A stretch of 13,668 nt of DNA from Candidatus Cloacimonadota bacterium (GCA_023230245.1 JALNXT010000011.1:1-13668), one strand, 5' to 3'; shown: positions 6,434 through 12,191, numbered from the stretch's first letter. Notes: a model not told the origin generated them from the sequence alone. Translations and numbers: made by a program.

Positions 6434-6917
6434 AGGAAGACAAACAGGTAAAACCACCAAGTTAATTGGGATGTCTGCAATTAATGAAATTCCAATTTTA
6501 GTTACAAATGATAATGAATTATATCTTATTAAACAAAAAGTATCAAAATCAGGAATGTCAATACCAGAACCAATATTATATGATAAATCTTTGGATCTTA
6601 GAGAGAAAGAAATTTATGTGGACAATGCTGAATGGATGTTGCAACATATTCTAAATACTAAAATTAAAGCAATGACAATTAGTTCTAATGATTCTAAAGA
6701 ACATAATAGAATTATTGATATTTTGAAAAGAAAACCATTACTTTTTATATATAAAAATTGGAAAGATAAAATTAGTGAAAGATCAGCTATACCTATAGAA
6801 ATATGGTACGGACATACAAATTTTCATAAAGAAAATCAGTGGTTTTTAAAAGCGTTAGATACTACTATAATAGCTGAAAGAGATTTTGCTATTAAAGACA
6901 TTATCAAATTTTTATAA
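6417..6917 (+). CDS. P-loop NTPase-like protein, 166 residues
   Basis: Begins MEIIYKGRQTGKTTKLIGMS. The GRQTGKTT segment (residues 7-14) is a Walker A loop of the 'xRQxGKT' form used by terminase and some helicase ATPases. A Walker B-like EIYVDNAEWML follows at 65-75 (Asp69, Glu72). At 166 residues it is much shorter than a terminase, so it is a small stand-alone ATPase core. The ATP-binding motif is clear; the activity is not. The ATG follows GAGGAGG at about ten bases, inside the end of the preceding gene. Its final codons (AAATTTTTATAA) lie at the edge of a short duplicated segment whose second copy is at 7804-7879, so the 3' end has been involved in recombination. Confidence 0.65.
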   Translation: MEIIYKGRQTGKTTKLIGMSAINEIPILVTNDNELYLIKQKVSKSGMSIPEPILYDKSLDLREKEIYVDNAEWMLQHILNTKIKAMTISSNDSKEHNRIIDILKRKPLLFIYKNWKDKISERSAIPIEIWYGHTNFHKENQWFLKALDTTIIAERDFAIKDIIKFL

Positions 6918-6978
6918 AGGATGATTGTTAATGAAAAAACATATGATGGGTGAAAAACCATTATCAAAAATTGAATAA
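6906..6978 (+). repeat. Short duplication, copy 1, with a broken mini reading frame
   Basis: These 73 bases match 7804-7879 closely, from AAATTTTTATAAAG to ATTATCAAAAATTGAATAA, with small indels. In copy 1 both frames used in copy 2 are broken. The frame matching the 36-residue gene starts at ATG 6921 but meets TGA at 6951, exactly where copy 2 has TGG. The frame matching the coiled-coil gene starts at ATG 6931 and, after the indel, ends as a 15-residue peptide, MKKHMMGEKPLSKIE, at 6978. It is therefore most likely a decayed remnant, although the 15-codon frame has a usable AAAGGAT site upstream. Confidence 0.7.
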
Positions 6979-6998
6979 TTACTAGGAGGAAATAAATT

Positions 6999-7310
6999 AT
7001 GTATATGGTTTCAGGTAGAGATATATCTTTTGGTAATACTAGATTCATAACTATCGAAGAGGTTAGAGAAGAATATAATAAATTATATGATAAATCTAAT
7101 TTAAATAGGAAATTAATGTTAAAAGCATGGCTATATCATTCTGAGAGTAGAGTGAAGAATAATCATTCTCCTTTTACACTTCAGAATTATTCTCATGCTA
7201 TGAGGGATATCGATCTCTTAGATCAAGTTAAAATTGATATACTTGATTGTAGTGACATAGGTGGAAAAGAAGAGATTATCGCATATCTTACAAAAAGAAT
7301 ATATGGATAA
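6999..7310 (+). CDS. Hypothetical protein, 103 residues
   Basis: Not recognised. The ATG follows AGGAGG at about nine bases and directly follows the decayed repeat copy. The N-terminal third is short and strand-like (MYMVSGRDISFGNTRFITIE). The rest looks helical with many charged residues (VREEYNKLYDKSNLNRKLML, then HAMRDIDLLDQVKIDIL). There are no cysteine clusters, membrane segments or catalytic motifs. It sits 33 bases before the HExxH gene at 7344 and is probably co-transcribed with it. Confidence 0.7.
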   Translation: MYMVSGRDISFGNTRFITIEEVREEYNKLYDKSNLNRKLMLKAWLYHSESRVKNNHSPFTLQNYSHAMRDIDLLDQVKIDILDCSDIGGKEEIIAYLTKRIYG

Positions 7311-7343
7311 ATAAATTTGAATAAATCATAAAGAGGTTATATC

Positions 7344-7766
7344 ATGAGCAAAGAAATTACAAAATTCAGAATATATATCCCAAAAACAATACATAGAAAT
7401 TATTATGAAATTTTTGTATTCAAAACATATAAAGATATGTATGAATATTACAGAAATACTGGAGGTTATCAAGATACAGATTTTATTGCAATATGTAGGG
7501 ATATGGACATCTATAAAGGGTATATTCCTAAATCAAAAATAGGCGAAATACTAATAACTAAAAAAGATTGTAAAATGGGTATAATAACTCATGAATGTGG
7601 CCATATGGCTTTTCAAGTTATTCGTAGACAAATGAAAGAAAGTATGTGGACTATTAAAGATTATAAATGGGAAGGTGAAGAGTTTTATTGTTATTTTCTA
7701 GGGGAATTTTCAAGAAAATTTGTTAATTCTCTATATAAATATGGAATATTAAAAGGAGGAAAATAA
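7344..7766 (+). CDS. Phage protein with HExxH (HECGH), putative metallopeptidase, 140 residues
   Basis: Residues 83-87 read HECGH in ITHECGHMAFQV, an HExxH zinc motif. A pair of glutamates follows at about 112-113 in GEEFYCYFLGEFSRKF. The order 'THECxHxA... E-E-x-F-C-Y-x-L-G' recalls a small family of phage proteins of this size that are usually left as hypothetical. The first 70 residues contain aromatic strands (IYIPKTIHRNYYEIFVFKTY). There is no signal peptide. It differs from the HExxH protein at 3960 in size and surroundings, so the two are not recent paralogs. The peptidase role is inferred from the motif only. The ATG follows AAAGAGGTT at about six bases; the next gene starts two bases after its stop. 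Confidence 0.65.
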   Translation: MSKEITKFRIYIPKTIHRNYYEIFVFKTYKDMYEYYRNTGGYQDTDFIAICRDMDIYKGYIPKSKIGEILITKKDCKMGIITHECGHMAFQVIRRQMKESMWTIKDYKWEGEEFYCYFLGEFSRKFVNSLYKYGILKGGK

Positions 7767-7768
7767 TA

Positions 7769-7879
7769 ATGTTAATTGAAAATCCAGATTTAAATAAATT
7801 ACCAAATTTTTATAAAGAGGGGGTTGTTAATGAAAAAACATACGACAAGTGGAGAAAAACATTATCAAAAATTGAATAA
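7769..7879 (+). CDS. Small hypothetical protein, 36 residues
   Basis: Short gene with a strong AAGGAGG site nine bases before its ATG, starting two bases after the previous stop. The peptide reads MLIENPDLNKLPNFYKEGVV then NEKTYDKWRKTLSKIE, a compact charged helix-like protein with one Trp. Its last 50 bases overlap the start of the coiled-coil gene in another frame. The second half of the gene is the repeat copy 2 segment; in copy 1 (6921 on) the same frame has TGA in place of the Trp codon and an indel. The strong ribosome binding site and normal spacing argue that it is real. Function unknown. Confidence 0.6.
   Translation: MLIENPDLNKLPNFYKEGVVNEKTYDKWRKTLSKIE
7804..7879 (+). repeat. Short duplication, copy 2 (intact)
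   Basis: The 76-base counterpart of 6906-6978. It spans the end of the 36-residue gene and the start of the coiled-coil gene. Both frames are open here, so this is probably the parent copy and 6906-6978 the damaged one. Confidence 0.7.
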
Positions 7880-8177
7880 AGCTCTTAGAGAAGAAAAAAA
7901 TAGGTATTATAACCATTTTCAAGATGAACGTAAATTAAATATGGAATATATTAAAATTATAAACGATCAAAACGAACAAATTGAGAGGTTGAAATTAGAG
8001 AATGAAAAACTAAAATCAATGTTTGGACTATCAGATGAACAAGTTAAAGCATTATTAGATGCTGCAATTAGGACAAATGAATTAAGCAATTTAGCTAAAA
8101 TAATGTTTGGTACAACATTTAATGCAGTATTAAAGGAGCAAAACATATGCAAAATTTTCAAACCTACTCAATTATAG
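7830..8177 (+). CDS. Coiled-coil hypothetical protein, 115 residues
   Basis: I choose ATG 7830 because it follows GAGGGGG at six bases; an in-frame TTG at 7824 would lie too close to that site. Residues about 18-60 form a strongly charged heptad-like helix (KALREEKNRYYNHFQDERKL, then NEQIERLKLENEKLKSM), so a coiled coil is likely. The C-terminal half is a shorter, more hydrophobic helical segment (EQVKALLDAAIRTNELSNLA). No enzyme motif. It overlaps the 36-residue gene at its 5' end and the Cys-rich gene at its 3' end (31 bases), a chain of overlapping small genes. Likely an oligomeric adaptor or scaffold, but this is inference from the helix pattern. Confidence 0.7.
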   Translation: MKKHTTSGEKHYQKLNKALREEKNRYYNHFQDERKLNMEYIKIINDQNEQIERLKLENEKLKSMFGLSDEQVKALLDAAIRTNELSNLAKIMFGTTFNAVLKEQNICKIFKPTQL

Positions 8178-8392
8178 AACAACAAGTAAAACCAATTAAT
8201 GCAGTAACTAGTTGTTCTGAATGTTGTATGGAAAGAATAGATGGAAAATTAAACATACAAGGAATTATTCATAGACAGTTTTTGATTGAAAAATATGGAT
8301 ATTTGAATTGTCGAAAGTGTCCTGTCCACTTAAATGATGTAAAAACAGGAGAATTTAATAAAATACTTATGTTGTTAGATGGAGAAAAATAA
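8147..8392 (+). CDS. Cys-rich small protein, 81 residues
   Basis: Two cysteine groups, CSECC at 23-27 and CRKCP at 55-59, separated by about 27 residues, resemble a single zinc ribbon or a split zinc knuckle. The first 20 residues are an unstructured-looking leader (MQNFQTYSIIEQQVKPINAV) and the C-terminus is a short helix. The ATG follows AAAGGAG at about nine bases inside the end of the coiled-coil gene, in another frame, so translation is probably coupled. Function unknown; nucleic-acid or protein binding is the usual role of such small ribbons in phages. Confidence 0.65.
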   Translation: MQNFQTYSIIEQQVKPINAVTSCSECCMERIDGKLNIQGIIHRQFLIEKYGYLNCRKCPVHLNDVKTGEFNKILMLLDGEK

Positions 8393-8404
8393 GGAGGGTA
8401 TAAA

Positions 8405-8545
8405 TTGTTTGGTTTATTTATATGGCATATAAATATTATGGATGTAATAGTTTTAGGATTTATGGGATTAGTTTTATTAATATTTGGAACCTATTTAGGA
8501 ATTCTTTATATTTCGAATAAAATAAAGGGGGAGAAAAGAAAATGA
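8405..8545 (+). CDS. Small single-pass membrane protein, 46 residues
   Basis: TTG start at 8405 behind AAGGAGGG at about seven bases. The peptide has a short N-terminal segment (MFGLFIWHINIM), a clear hydrophobic stretch at about residues 13-38 (VIVLGFMGLVLLIFGTYLGI and flanks), and a basic tail, NKIKGEKRK, which predicts an outside-N, inside-C membrane orientation. The stop TGA (8543-8545) overlaps the next ATG in an ATGA junction, typical of coupled genes. Small phage membrane proteins can act in lysis control, superinfection exclusion or host membrane change; nothing here decides between these. The TTG start and small size lower confidence, but the ribosome binding site is strong. Confidence 0.6.
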   Translation: MFGLFIWHINIMDVIVLGFMGLVLLIFGTYLGILYISNKIKGEKRK

Positions 8546-8907
8546 TTAAAGATAATATTATTTATTTTGGATTTGGAGATATAGCAGTTAGCTGTAATAA
8601 ATTATCTGGAGATATCACATTTCAACAATTTAAACCCCCTCAAGATATTGGAGGTCATGTTGATCCTAATACGGAAAATTTTGAATATCTCTCTGAACTT
8701 ATCGTTTTAAATTTTAATACAAGAGATTATATGGCTTTATCTAATATTGCGAATTCAATAACAGAAACCAAAATATATAATCTAAATGATTATATATTAG
8801 ACTTTACTAATTTTAATCAAGATTCAGTTAATGTGGTATTAAAGTATATGAGATTCGGTTTACAAATAAAAGAATGTATGGCAACAAACTTATGTTACGC
8901 TTGTTAA
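8542..8907 (+). CDS. Hypothetical protein, 121 residues (parent of the decayed copy at 9254)
   Basis: Not recognised. The ATG follows AAAGGGGGAG and overlaps the preceding TGA. The N-terminal part is a likely beta region (MIKDNIIYFGFGDIAVSCNK, then GDITFQQFKPPQDIGG) followed by a more helical half. A 'YFG-x-GDIAV' start and 'Q-x-KPP' element give a small conserved-looking domain. Two cysteines end the protein (CMATNLCYAC holds three). The first 45 residues are duplicated at 9254-9388 with a TGA and early stop, so this gene has been copied and the second copy has decayed. Confidence 0.7.
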   Translation: MIKDNIIYFGFGDIAVSCNKLSGDITFQQFKPPQDIGGHVDPNTENFEYLSELIVLNFNTRDYMALSNIANSITETKIYNLNDYILDFTNFNQDSVNVVLKYMRFGLQIKECMATNLCYAC

Positions 8908-8944
8908 TATTTTAATAAAATAATATTATTTTAGGAGGAGAGTT

Positions 8945-9172
8945 GTGAATAATAAAGAAAGAAGTTTAAAAATACTACAGAATTGTATAGATGAACTTCA
9001 TGATATGACAGACGAAGAAATACAAAATAGATTAAAAGAAAAAGGATTAGATAAATCTTTAGATAACAAATTTTCTTGTAATAGGTGTAAAATGAATAGC
9101 TGGTGTTGGAAAAAAGATATGGGTGAGGATTGTCCTACAGCAAGAGAAATTCTATATCATGCAAATTTATAG
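8945..9172 (+). CDS. Small Cys-containing protein, 75 residues
   Basis: GTG start at 8945 close behind TAGGAGGAGAG. An N-terminal helix (ERSLKILQNCIDELHDMTDE) is followed by a cysteine group, C45-x2-C48-x5-C54-x8-C63, in the segment SCNRCKMNSWCWKKDMGEDC, which could bind one zinc or form an iron-sulfur-like site. The size and layout are common for unassigned phage proteins. It lies between the intact and decayed copies of the gene at 8542. Function unknown. Confidence 0.65.
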   Translation: MNNKERSLKILQNCIDELHDMTDEEIQNRLKEKGLDKSLDNKFSCNRCKMNSWCWKKDMGEDCPTAREILYHANL

Positions 9173-9183
9173 TATAGTAAAAT

Positions 9184-9207
9184 TTTAATTTCATATATGA
9201 AATTAAA
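9184..9207. repeat. 24-base palindrome between genes
   Basis: TTTAATTTCATA (9184-9195) with its exact complement (9196-9207), in the 81-base gap between the 75-residue gene and the decayed copy at 9254. It has no T-run, so it is a weak terminator candidate at best; it may instead be a protein binding site or an RNA stability stem. Confidence 0.5.
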
Positions 9208-9253
9208 CAGATTAAATAAAGAACTAAAAAATATATAAAAGGGAGTGAATAAT

Positions 9254-9388
9254 ATGATTAAAGATAATATTATCTATTTTGGTTATGGAGATATCACAGT
9301 TGGATGTAATAAATTTGGAGATATAACACTCCAATGATTTAAACCTCCTCAAAATATTGGAGGTAATGTCAATCCTGATTCTAAATAA
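9254..9388 (+). pseudogene. Truncated second copy of the gene at 8542
   Basis: The reading starts MIKDNIIYFGYGDITVGCNK and follows the intact copy at 8542 closely, with one codon fewer. At codon 28 (9335-9337) it has TGA where the intact copy has CAA (Gln), then continues FKPPQNIGGNVNPDSK and stops at TAA 9386-9388, about 76 residues short of the full length. The ribosome binding site AAAAGGGAGTG is kept. It is most simply a decaying tandem duplicate. The alternative, a 44-residue protein with TGA decoded as an amino acid, is less likely. Confidence 0.7.
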
Positions 9389-9411
9389 AATATTTTATTG
9401 AGGTGAATATT

Positions 9412-9687
9412 ATGGAAGATTATTTAGTTCAAAGAAAAGAAAAAAATATTCTTTTTAAAGATACATTAGAATTAGTAGATAGAATTTATCAAAAAAATTC
9501 TACTGGTGGATTACTTCATATTGTATTAGATGATGGCAATTTAAAAGATTCACATATTAAATATTGTATAGAAGAAATTGAAGCTTCAGATGATGAATAT
9601 AAAGATATATATTTAAAATGTGCTAATAATTTATTAAAAATGACTTTTAGTCAAAGAAGAAAAATACATTTAAATAGATTATCTTAA
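9412..9687 (+). CDS. Conserved phage hypothetical protein, 91 residues
   Basis: I choose ATG 9412 (MEDYLVQRKEKN), which follows TTGAGGTGA; the in-frame GTG at 9403 is part of that site. The segment GGLLHIVLDDGNLKDSHIKY (about 31-50) followed by 'C-x3-I' and a C-terminal 'LLKMTFSQRRK' matches a pattern I know from small phage and prophage proteins in which 'LHIVLDDGN' precedes a short helix and an 'S-x-x-x-R' end. The function of that group is unknown to me. It directly precedes thymidylate synthase with a 14-base gap, so the two are co-transcribed. Confidence 0.7.
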   Translation: MEDYLVQRKEKNILFKDTLELVDRIYQKNSTGGLLHIVLDDGNLKDSHIKYCIEEIEASDDEYKDIYLKCANNLLKMTFSQRRKIHLNRLS

Positions 9688-9701
9688 GGGAGGAATATAA
9701 A

Positions 9702-10529
9702 ATGAAGGCTGATAAAATTTTTAAAGAGATGTGTTTAGATATTCTAAATAATGGAATATCATCACATGGACAAATTGTTAGACCTAGATGGGAAGATGGA
9801 ACCCCAGCATATACAATAAAGAAATTTGGTGTCATAAATCGGTATGATTTATCAGAAGAATTTCCTATATTTACATTAAGACCAACAATACTAAAGAATG
9901 CTGTTGATGAGATTTTGTGGATATGGCAGAAGAAATCAAATAATATTAAAGATCTTAATAGCCATATCTGGGATCAATGGGCTGATAAAAATGGGTCTAT
10001 TGGAAAAACATATGGTTATCAATTAAGACAAATGCATGAATATCCAGAAGGATGGTTCGATCAAGTAGATAGAGTATTATTTGATCTTAAAAATAATCCA
10101 TATAGTAGAAGAATCATGACAAATATGTATGTTCATGCAGATTTAAATGAAATGAATTTACATCCTTGTGCTTATAGTACAACTTTTAATGTTACTGGAA
10201 ATAAACTAAATATTCTTGTAAATCAAAGATCTCAAGATATCTTAGTTGCTAATAATTGGAATGTTGTACAGTATGCTATCCTTCTACATATGTTTGCTCA
10301 GGTGTGTGGATTTGAAGTTGGAGAAATGATCCATGTAATTGCTGATGCTCATATATATGATAGACATATTCCAATTATAGAAGAACTAATAAATAGAGAA
10401 GAACATCCAGCAGCAAGACTACATATCAATCCCTGTATAAAGAATTTTTATGATTTTACAATAGATGATTTTACATTAGAAGAATATATGGCAGGGGAAC
10501 AAGTTCTAAATATACCTGTTGCAGTCTAA
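9702..10529 (+). CDS. thyA: Thymidylate synthase
   Basis: Makes dTMP from dUMP with methylene-tetrahydrofolate, supplying thymine for phage DNA synthesis. 275 residues, the normal length. Key features: the phosphate-binding arginines in YSRRIMTN (136-137), the catalytic Cys156 in HPCAYST, QRSQD (175-179), the nucleotide-binding Asn187 in NNWNVVQYA, and DAHIYDRH (215-222). The Asn at 187 is the residue that selects dUMP; in dCMP hydroxymethylases it is Asp, so a thymidylate synthase is indicated. Cys is followed by Ala where many enzymes have His ('PCH'); I know the PCAY form from clostridial-type enzymes. The ATG follows AAGGGAGG at about eight bases. The gene is complete, with no sign of damage. 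No dihydrofolate reductase or other dNTP gene lies beside it in the window. Confidence 0.95.
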   Translation: MKADKIFKEMCLDILNNGISSHGQIVRPRWEDGTPAYTIKKFGVINRYDLSEEFPIFTLRPTILKNAVDEILWIWQKKSNNIKDLNSHIWDQWADKNGSIGKTYGYQLRQMHEYPEGWFDQVDRVLFDLKNNPYSRRIMTNMYVHADLNEMNLHPCAYSTTFNVTGNKLNILVNQRSQDILVANNWNVVQYAILLHMFAQVCGFEVGEMIHVIADAHIYDRHIPIIEELINREEHPAARLHINPCIKNFYDFTIDDFTLEEYMAGEQVLNIPVAV

Positions 10530-10535
10530 TAAATT

Positions 10536-10565
10536 AATAGAGACGTAGTATACTACGTCTCTATT
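10536..10565 (+). terminator. 30-base perfect palindrome after thymidylate synthase
   Basis: Arms AATAGAGACGTAGTA (10536-10550) and complement (10551-10565), just after the thyA stop. It lacks a T-run, and a direct repeat AAATTAATAG lies on either side (10531-10540 and 10572-10581). It may be a terminator of weak type or an operator; the hairpin is clear, the role is not. Confidence 0.55.
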
Positions 10566-10610
10566 CACATTAAATTAATAGATTTTTATATTTTTAAGGG
10601 GGATAATGAT

Positions 10611-11225
10611 ATGATTAATCAGCCTATATTAACCAAATGTCGACCTCATGCATGGGATTATAAACCAATGACATGGGGAGCATTTTTAATTTTAGAAAAA
10701 GAGGCTCAAAAAGTTGCAAATGAAATAGGATATCCTATTTATATAGTAGGATCTAGTACATATAAAGAAATACCAAGAGATATTGATTTATCTGTAATTA
10801 TGCCTCTAGATAAATATGAACAGATGTTTGGTAAACTACCAGACAGACAAGAAGATTATCCTAAATATTTAGATAAAGTAAATCAAATATCCTTTAAGTT
10901 TACACATCATTTACATTTCTGTATTGATTATCATTTGGATATTAAAGTATGTCCGGATACATGGTGGTCAGAAAAGCCAAAAATGTTGTTAGTTGAACCG
11001 GATATATATAAACAATATAGAAAAATAAAAGCATATTTCAAACCAATTAGAACAGATAATTTAAGACCAGAAGTTCTTTCATTAATAGGAGAAATGTTTG
11101 AATGGCAGTATTGTTATATAATGGATGAAAATGACGTATTTCCTGGGGTTTGGGCTTTAACCACTAGAGATGAAAGATTTGGATATTGGGTTCCAGAATT
11201 TGATCTGGAAATCATATCTGAATAG
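10611..11225 (+). CDS. Nucleotidyltransferase-fold protein (polymerase-beta type), 204 residues
   Basis: Shows the core signature of the superfamily: GSSTYKEIPRDIDLSVIM, with Gly47-Ser48 and the metal-binding Asp57 and Asp59 (the 'DxD' of hG-S...D-h-D-h). A third candidate carboxylate lies in CIDYHLDIKVC (Asp106 or Asp110). A likely helix (WGAFLILEKEAQKVANEIG) precedes the signature, as in minimal nucleotidyltransferases. Such enzymes move a nucleotide onto a protein, RNA or small molecule; the substrate here is unknown. The ATG follows AAGGGGGA. The gene starts 12 bases before the macro-domain gene's start region and both lie downstream of thyA, so a joint role is plausible. No partner HEPN domain, as in MNT-HEPN toxin pairs, is seen nearby. 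Confidence 0.75.
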   Translation: MINQPILTKCRPHAWDYKPMTWGAFLILEKEAQKVANEIGYPIYIVGSSTYKEIPRDIDLSVIMPLDKYEQMFGKLPDRQEDYPKYLDKVNQISFKFTHHLHFCIDYHLDIKVCPDTWWSEKPKMLLVEPDIYKQYRKIKAYFKPIRTDNLRPEVLSLIGEMFEWQYCYIMDENDVFPGVWALTTRDERFGYWVPEFDLEIISE

Positions 11226-11237
11226 AATGGAGAAACA

Positions 11238-11726
11238 ATGATTGAAATAATAGAAAGAAATATACTTAATAATACAAGTGGTATAATATGTCATCAAGTT
11301 AATTGTTTTACTATGGGTAAAGGGTTAGCTGGAGATATAAGAATAAAATATCCAATTGTTTATGAAGAGTTTATAAACACTTTAAACCAGAATAAAAGTA
11401 ATTTAGTATCATTATTAGGTGGAGTTTTATATGTTCCTGTTAATGAATCTTTAGTAATAGCAAATTTATTTGCACAATATAATTATAGAAAATATAATGA
11501 TAATTCATCATTTAAATATACCGATTATACAATGTTATCATTTTGTCTAGATGATGTTAAAAATTATGCTTTAAAAGTTAGTAAAGATGTACACATTCCA
11601 TTCGAAATTGGTTGTGGTTTAGGTGGAGGAAATTGGAATATAGTTTATTCTATTATAGATAAAATATTCTCTGAAACTAATATTAATTGTTATATAAACA
11701 AATTTAGGAGATATAAGAATGTTTAA
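11238..11726 (+). CDS. Macro-domain protein (ADP-ribose binding or hydrolase), 162 residues
   Basis: Macro domains bind ADP-ribose and many remove it from proteins, nucleic acids or phosphate. The whole protein is one domain: GIICHQVNCFTMGKGLAGDI (15-34) holds the VN and the glycine loop, IANLFAQYNYR (74-84) is the next strand, and PFEIGCGLGGGNW (121-133) is the phosphate-binding loop. The ordering and the 'Q-V/T-N-C...M-G-x-G-L-A...K-Y-P' form are those of phage and bacterial Appr-1''-p-processing-type macro proteins. The ATG follows ATGGAGA at seven bases, 12 bases after the nucleotidyltransferase gene. A phage could use it to undo ADP-ribosylation by host defence enzymes or to clean up ADP-ribose products; this is inference. 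A large palindrome follows the gene. Confidence 0.85.
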   Translation: MIEIIERNILNNTSGIICHQVNCFTMGKGLAGDIRIKYPIVYEEFINTLNQNKSNLVSLLGGVLYVPVNESLVIANLFAQYNYRKYNDNSSFKYTDYTMLSFCLDDVKNYALKVSKDVHIPFEIGCGLGGGNWNIVYSIIDKIFSETNINCYINKFRRYKNV

Positions 11727-11741
11727 TATACTTTCTAATAT

Positions 11742-11785
11742 TATAATAAAGGAAATATATCATATGATATATTTCCTTTATTATA
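11742..11785 (+). terminator. 44-base perfect palindrome after the macro-domain gene
   Basis: Arms 11742-11763 and 11764-11785 pair over 22 bases (core AAAGGAAATATATCAT), 15 bases after the macro-domain stop. The right arm runs into promoter motif copy 5, so terminator and next promoter overlap. There is no long T-run after the full stem, but CCTTTATTATAT would allow a shorter terminator stem. Confidence 0.65.
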
Positions 11786-11802
11786 TATAATATATAGAAT
11801 AG
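11780..11802 (+). promoter_or_regulatory. Shared AT-rich promoter-like motif (copy 5, rightward)
   Basis: ATTATATATAATATATAGAA and the following TAG, 33 bases before the TTG start at 11836. It matches the other copies with a two-base deletion before AGAATA. Confidence 0.45.
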
Positions 11803-11835
11803 ATAATGTTAATTAAAGTAAAGGGGTGATAAGCA

Positions 11836-12135
11836 TTGCTTAGTACAATTGTTGTAGGAAATGGTTATAACAAGAGTGAAATTGTTAGTTTGTTATTAAA
11901 TGTGATAACGTCTGATCATGAAATATATTTAAAAACGAATGGAAAAGAATGGGTTCATGTTTTTAATCTAAATGAAAATTTAGTTATTGAAATGGTAAGA
12001 CATGGTGAAATTCTTGCTAGATCTATTATAGATCTATCTAGATTATTAAATATTTTAGCTAATATGGATTATTTCGAATCTGATACTATTACTATACATG
12101 TCATGACCGCAGCAATGTTTATAGAATTTAAATGA
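11836..12135 (+). CDS. Small protein, first of a paralogous pair, 99 residues
   Basis: TTG start behind AAGGGGTGAT, with no in-frame ATG until residue 54. The protein begins MLSTIVVGNGYNKSEIVSLL and resembles the next gene over its whole length: both have an N-terminal 'G-N-G-Y' turn then helix, an 'E-I-Y/T-L-K-T' strand, a central 'E-I-L/V-A-R/E-x-x-I' strand, and a final hydrophobic strand. This suggests an alternating alpha-beta fold. It ends in TGA-TGA (12133-12138) just before a strong terminator, which shows that TGA is a normal stop here. No function known. It is a self-contained promoter-gene-terminator unit. Confidence 0.7.
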   Translation: MLSTIVVGNGYNKSEIVSLLLNVITSDHEIYLKTNGKEWVHVFNLNENLVIEMVRHGEILARSIIDLSRLLNILANMDYFESDTITIHVMTAAMFIEFK

Positions 12136-12137
12136 TG

Positions 12138-12173
12138 AAAAAATAAAGAGAATAATACTCTCTTTATTTTTTT
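12138..12173 (+). terminator. Rho-independent terminator
   Basis: Arms AAATAAAGAGA (12141-12151) and complement (12159-12169) around a seven-base loop, with A-run before and a T-run after (to 12173). It follows the TGA stops by three bases. Confidence 0.9.
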
Positions 12174-12191
12174 GTATTTTTATAATATCAT

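Noticed and set aside
9702..10529. dCMP or dUMP hydroxymethylase making modified DNA bases
   Set aside because: The base-selecting residue at 187 is Asn as in thymidylate synthases, and no base-modifying partner gene is in the window.
4737..12135. Genome-wide decoding of TGA as tryptophan
   Set aside because: Several genes end naturally at TGA (5112, 8543, 12133 with a second TGA at 12136), reading through them would run into the next gene or a terminator, and all intact genes use TGG.
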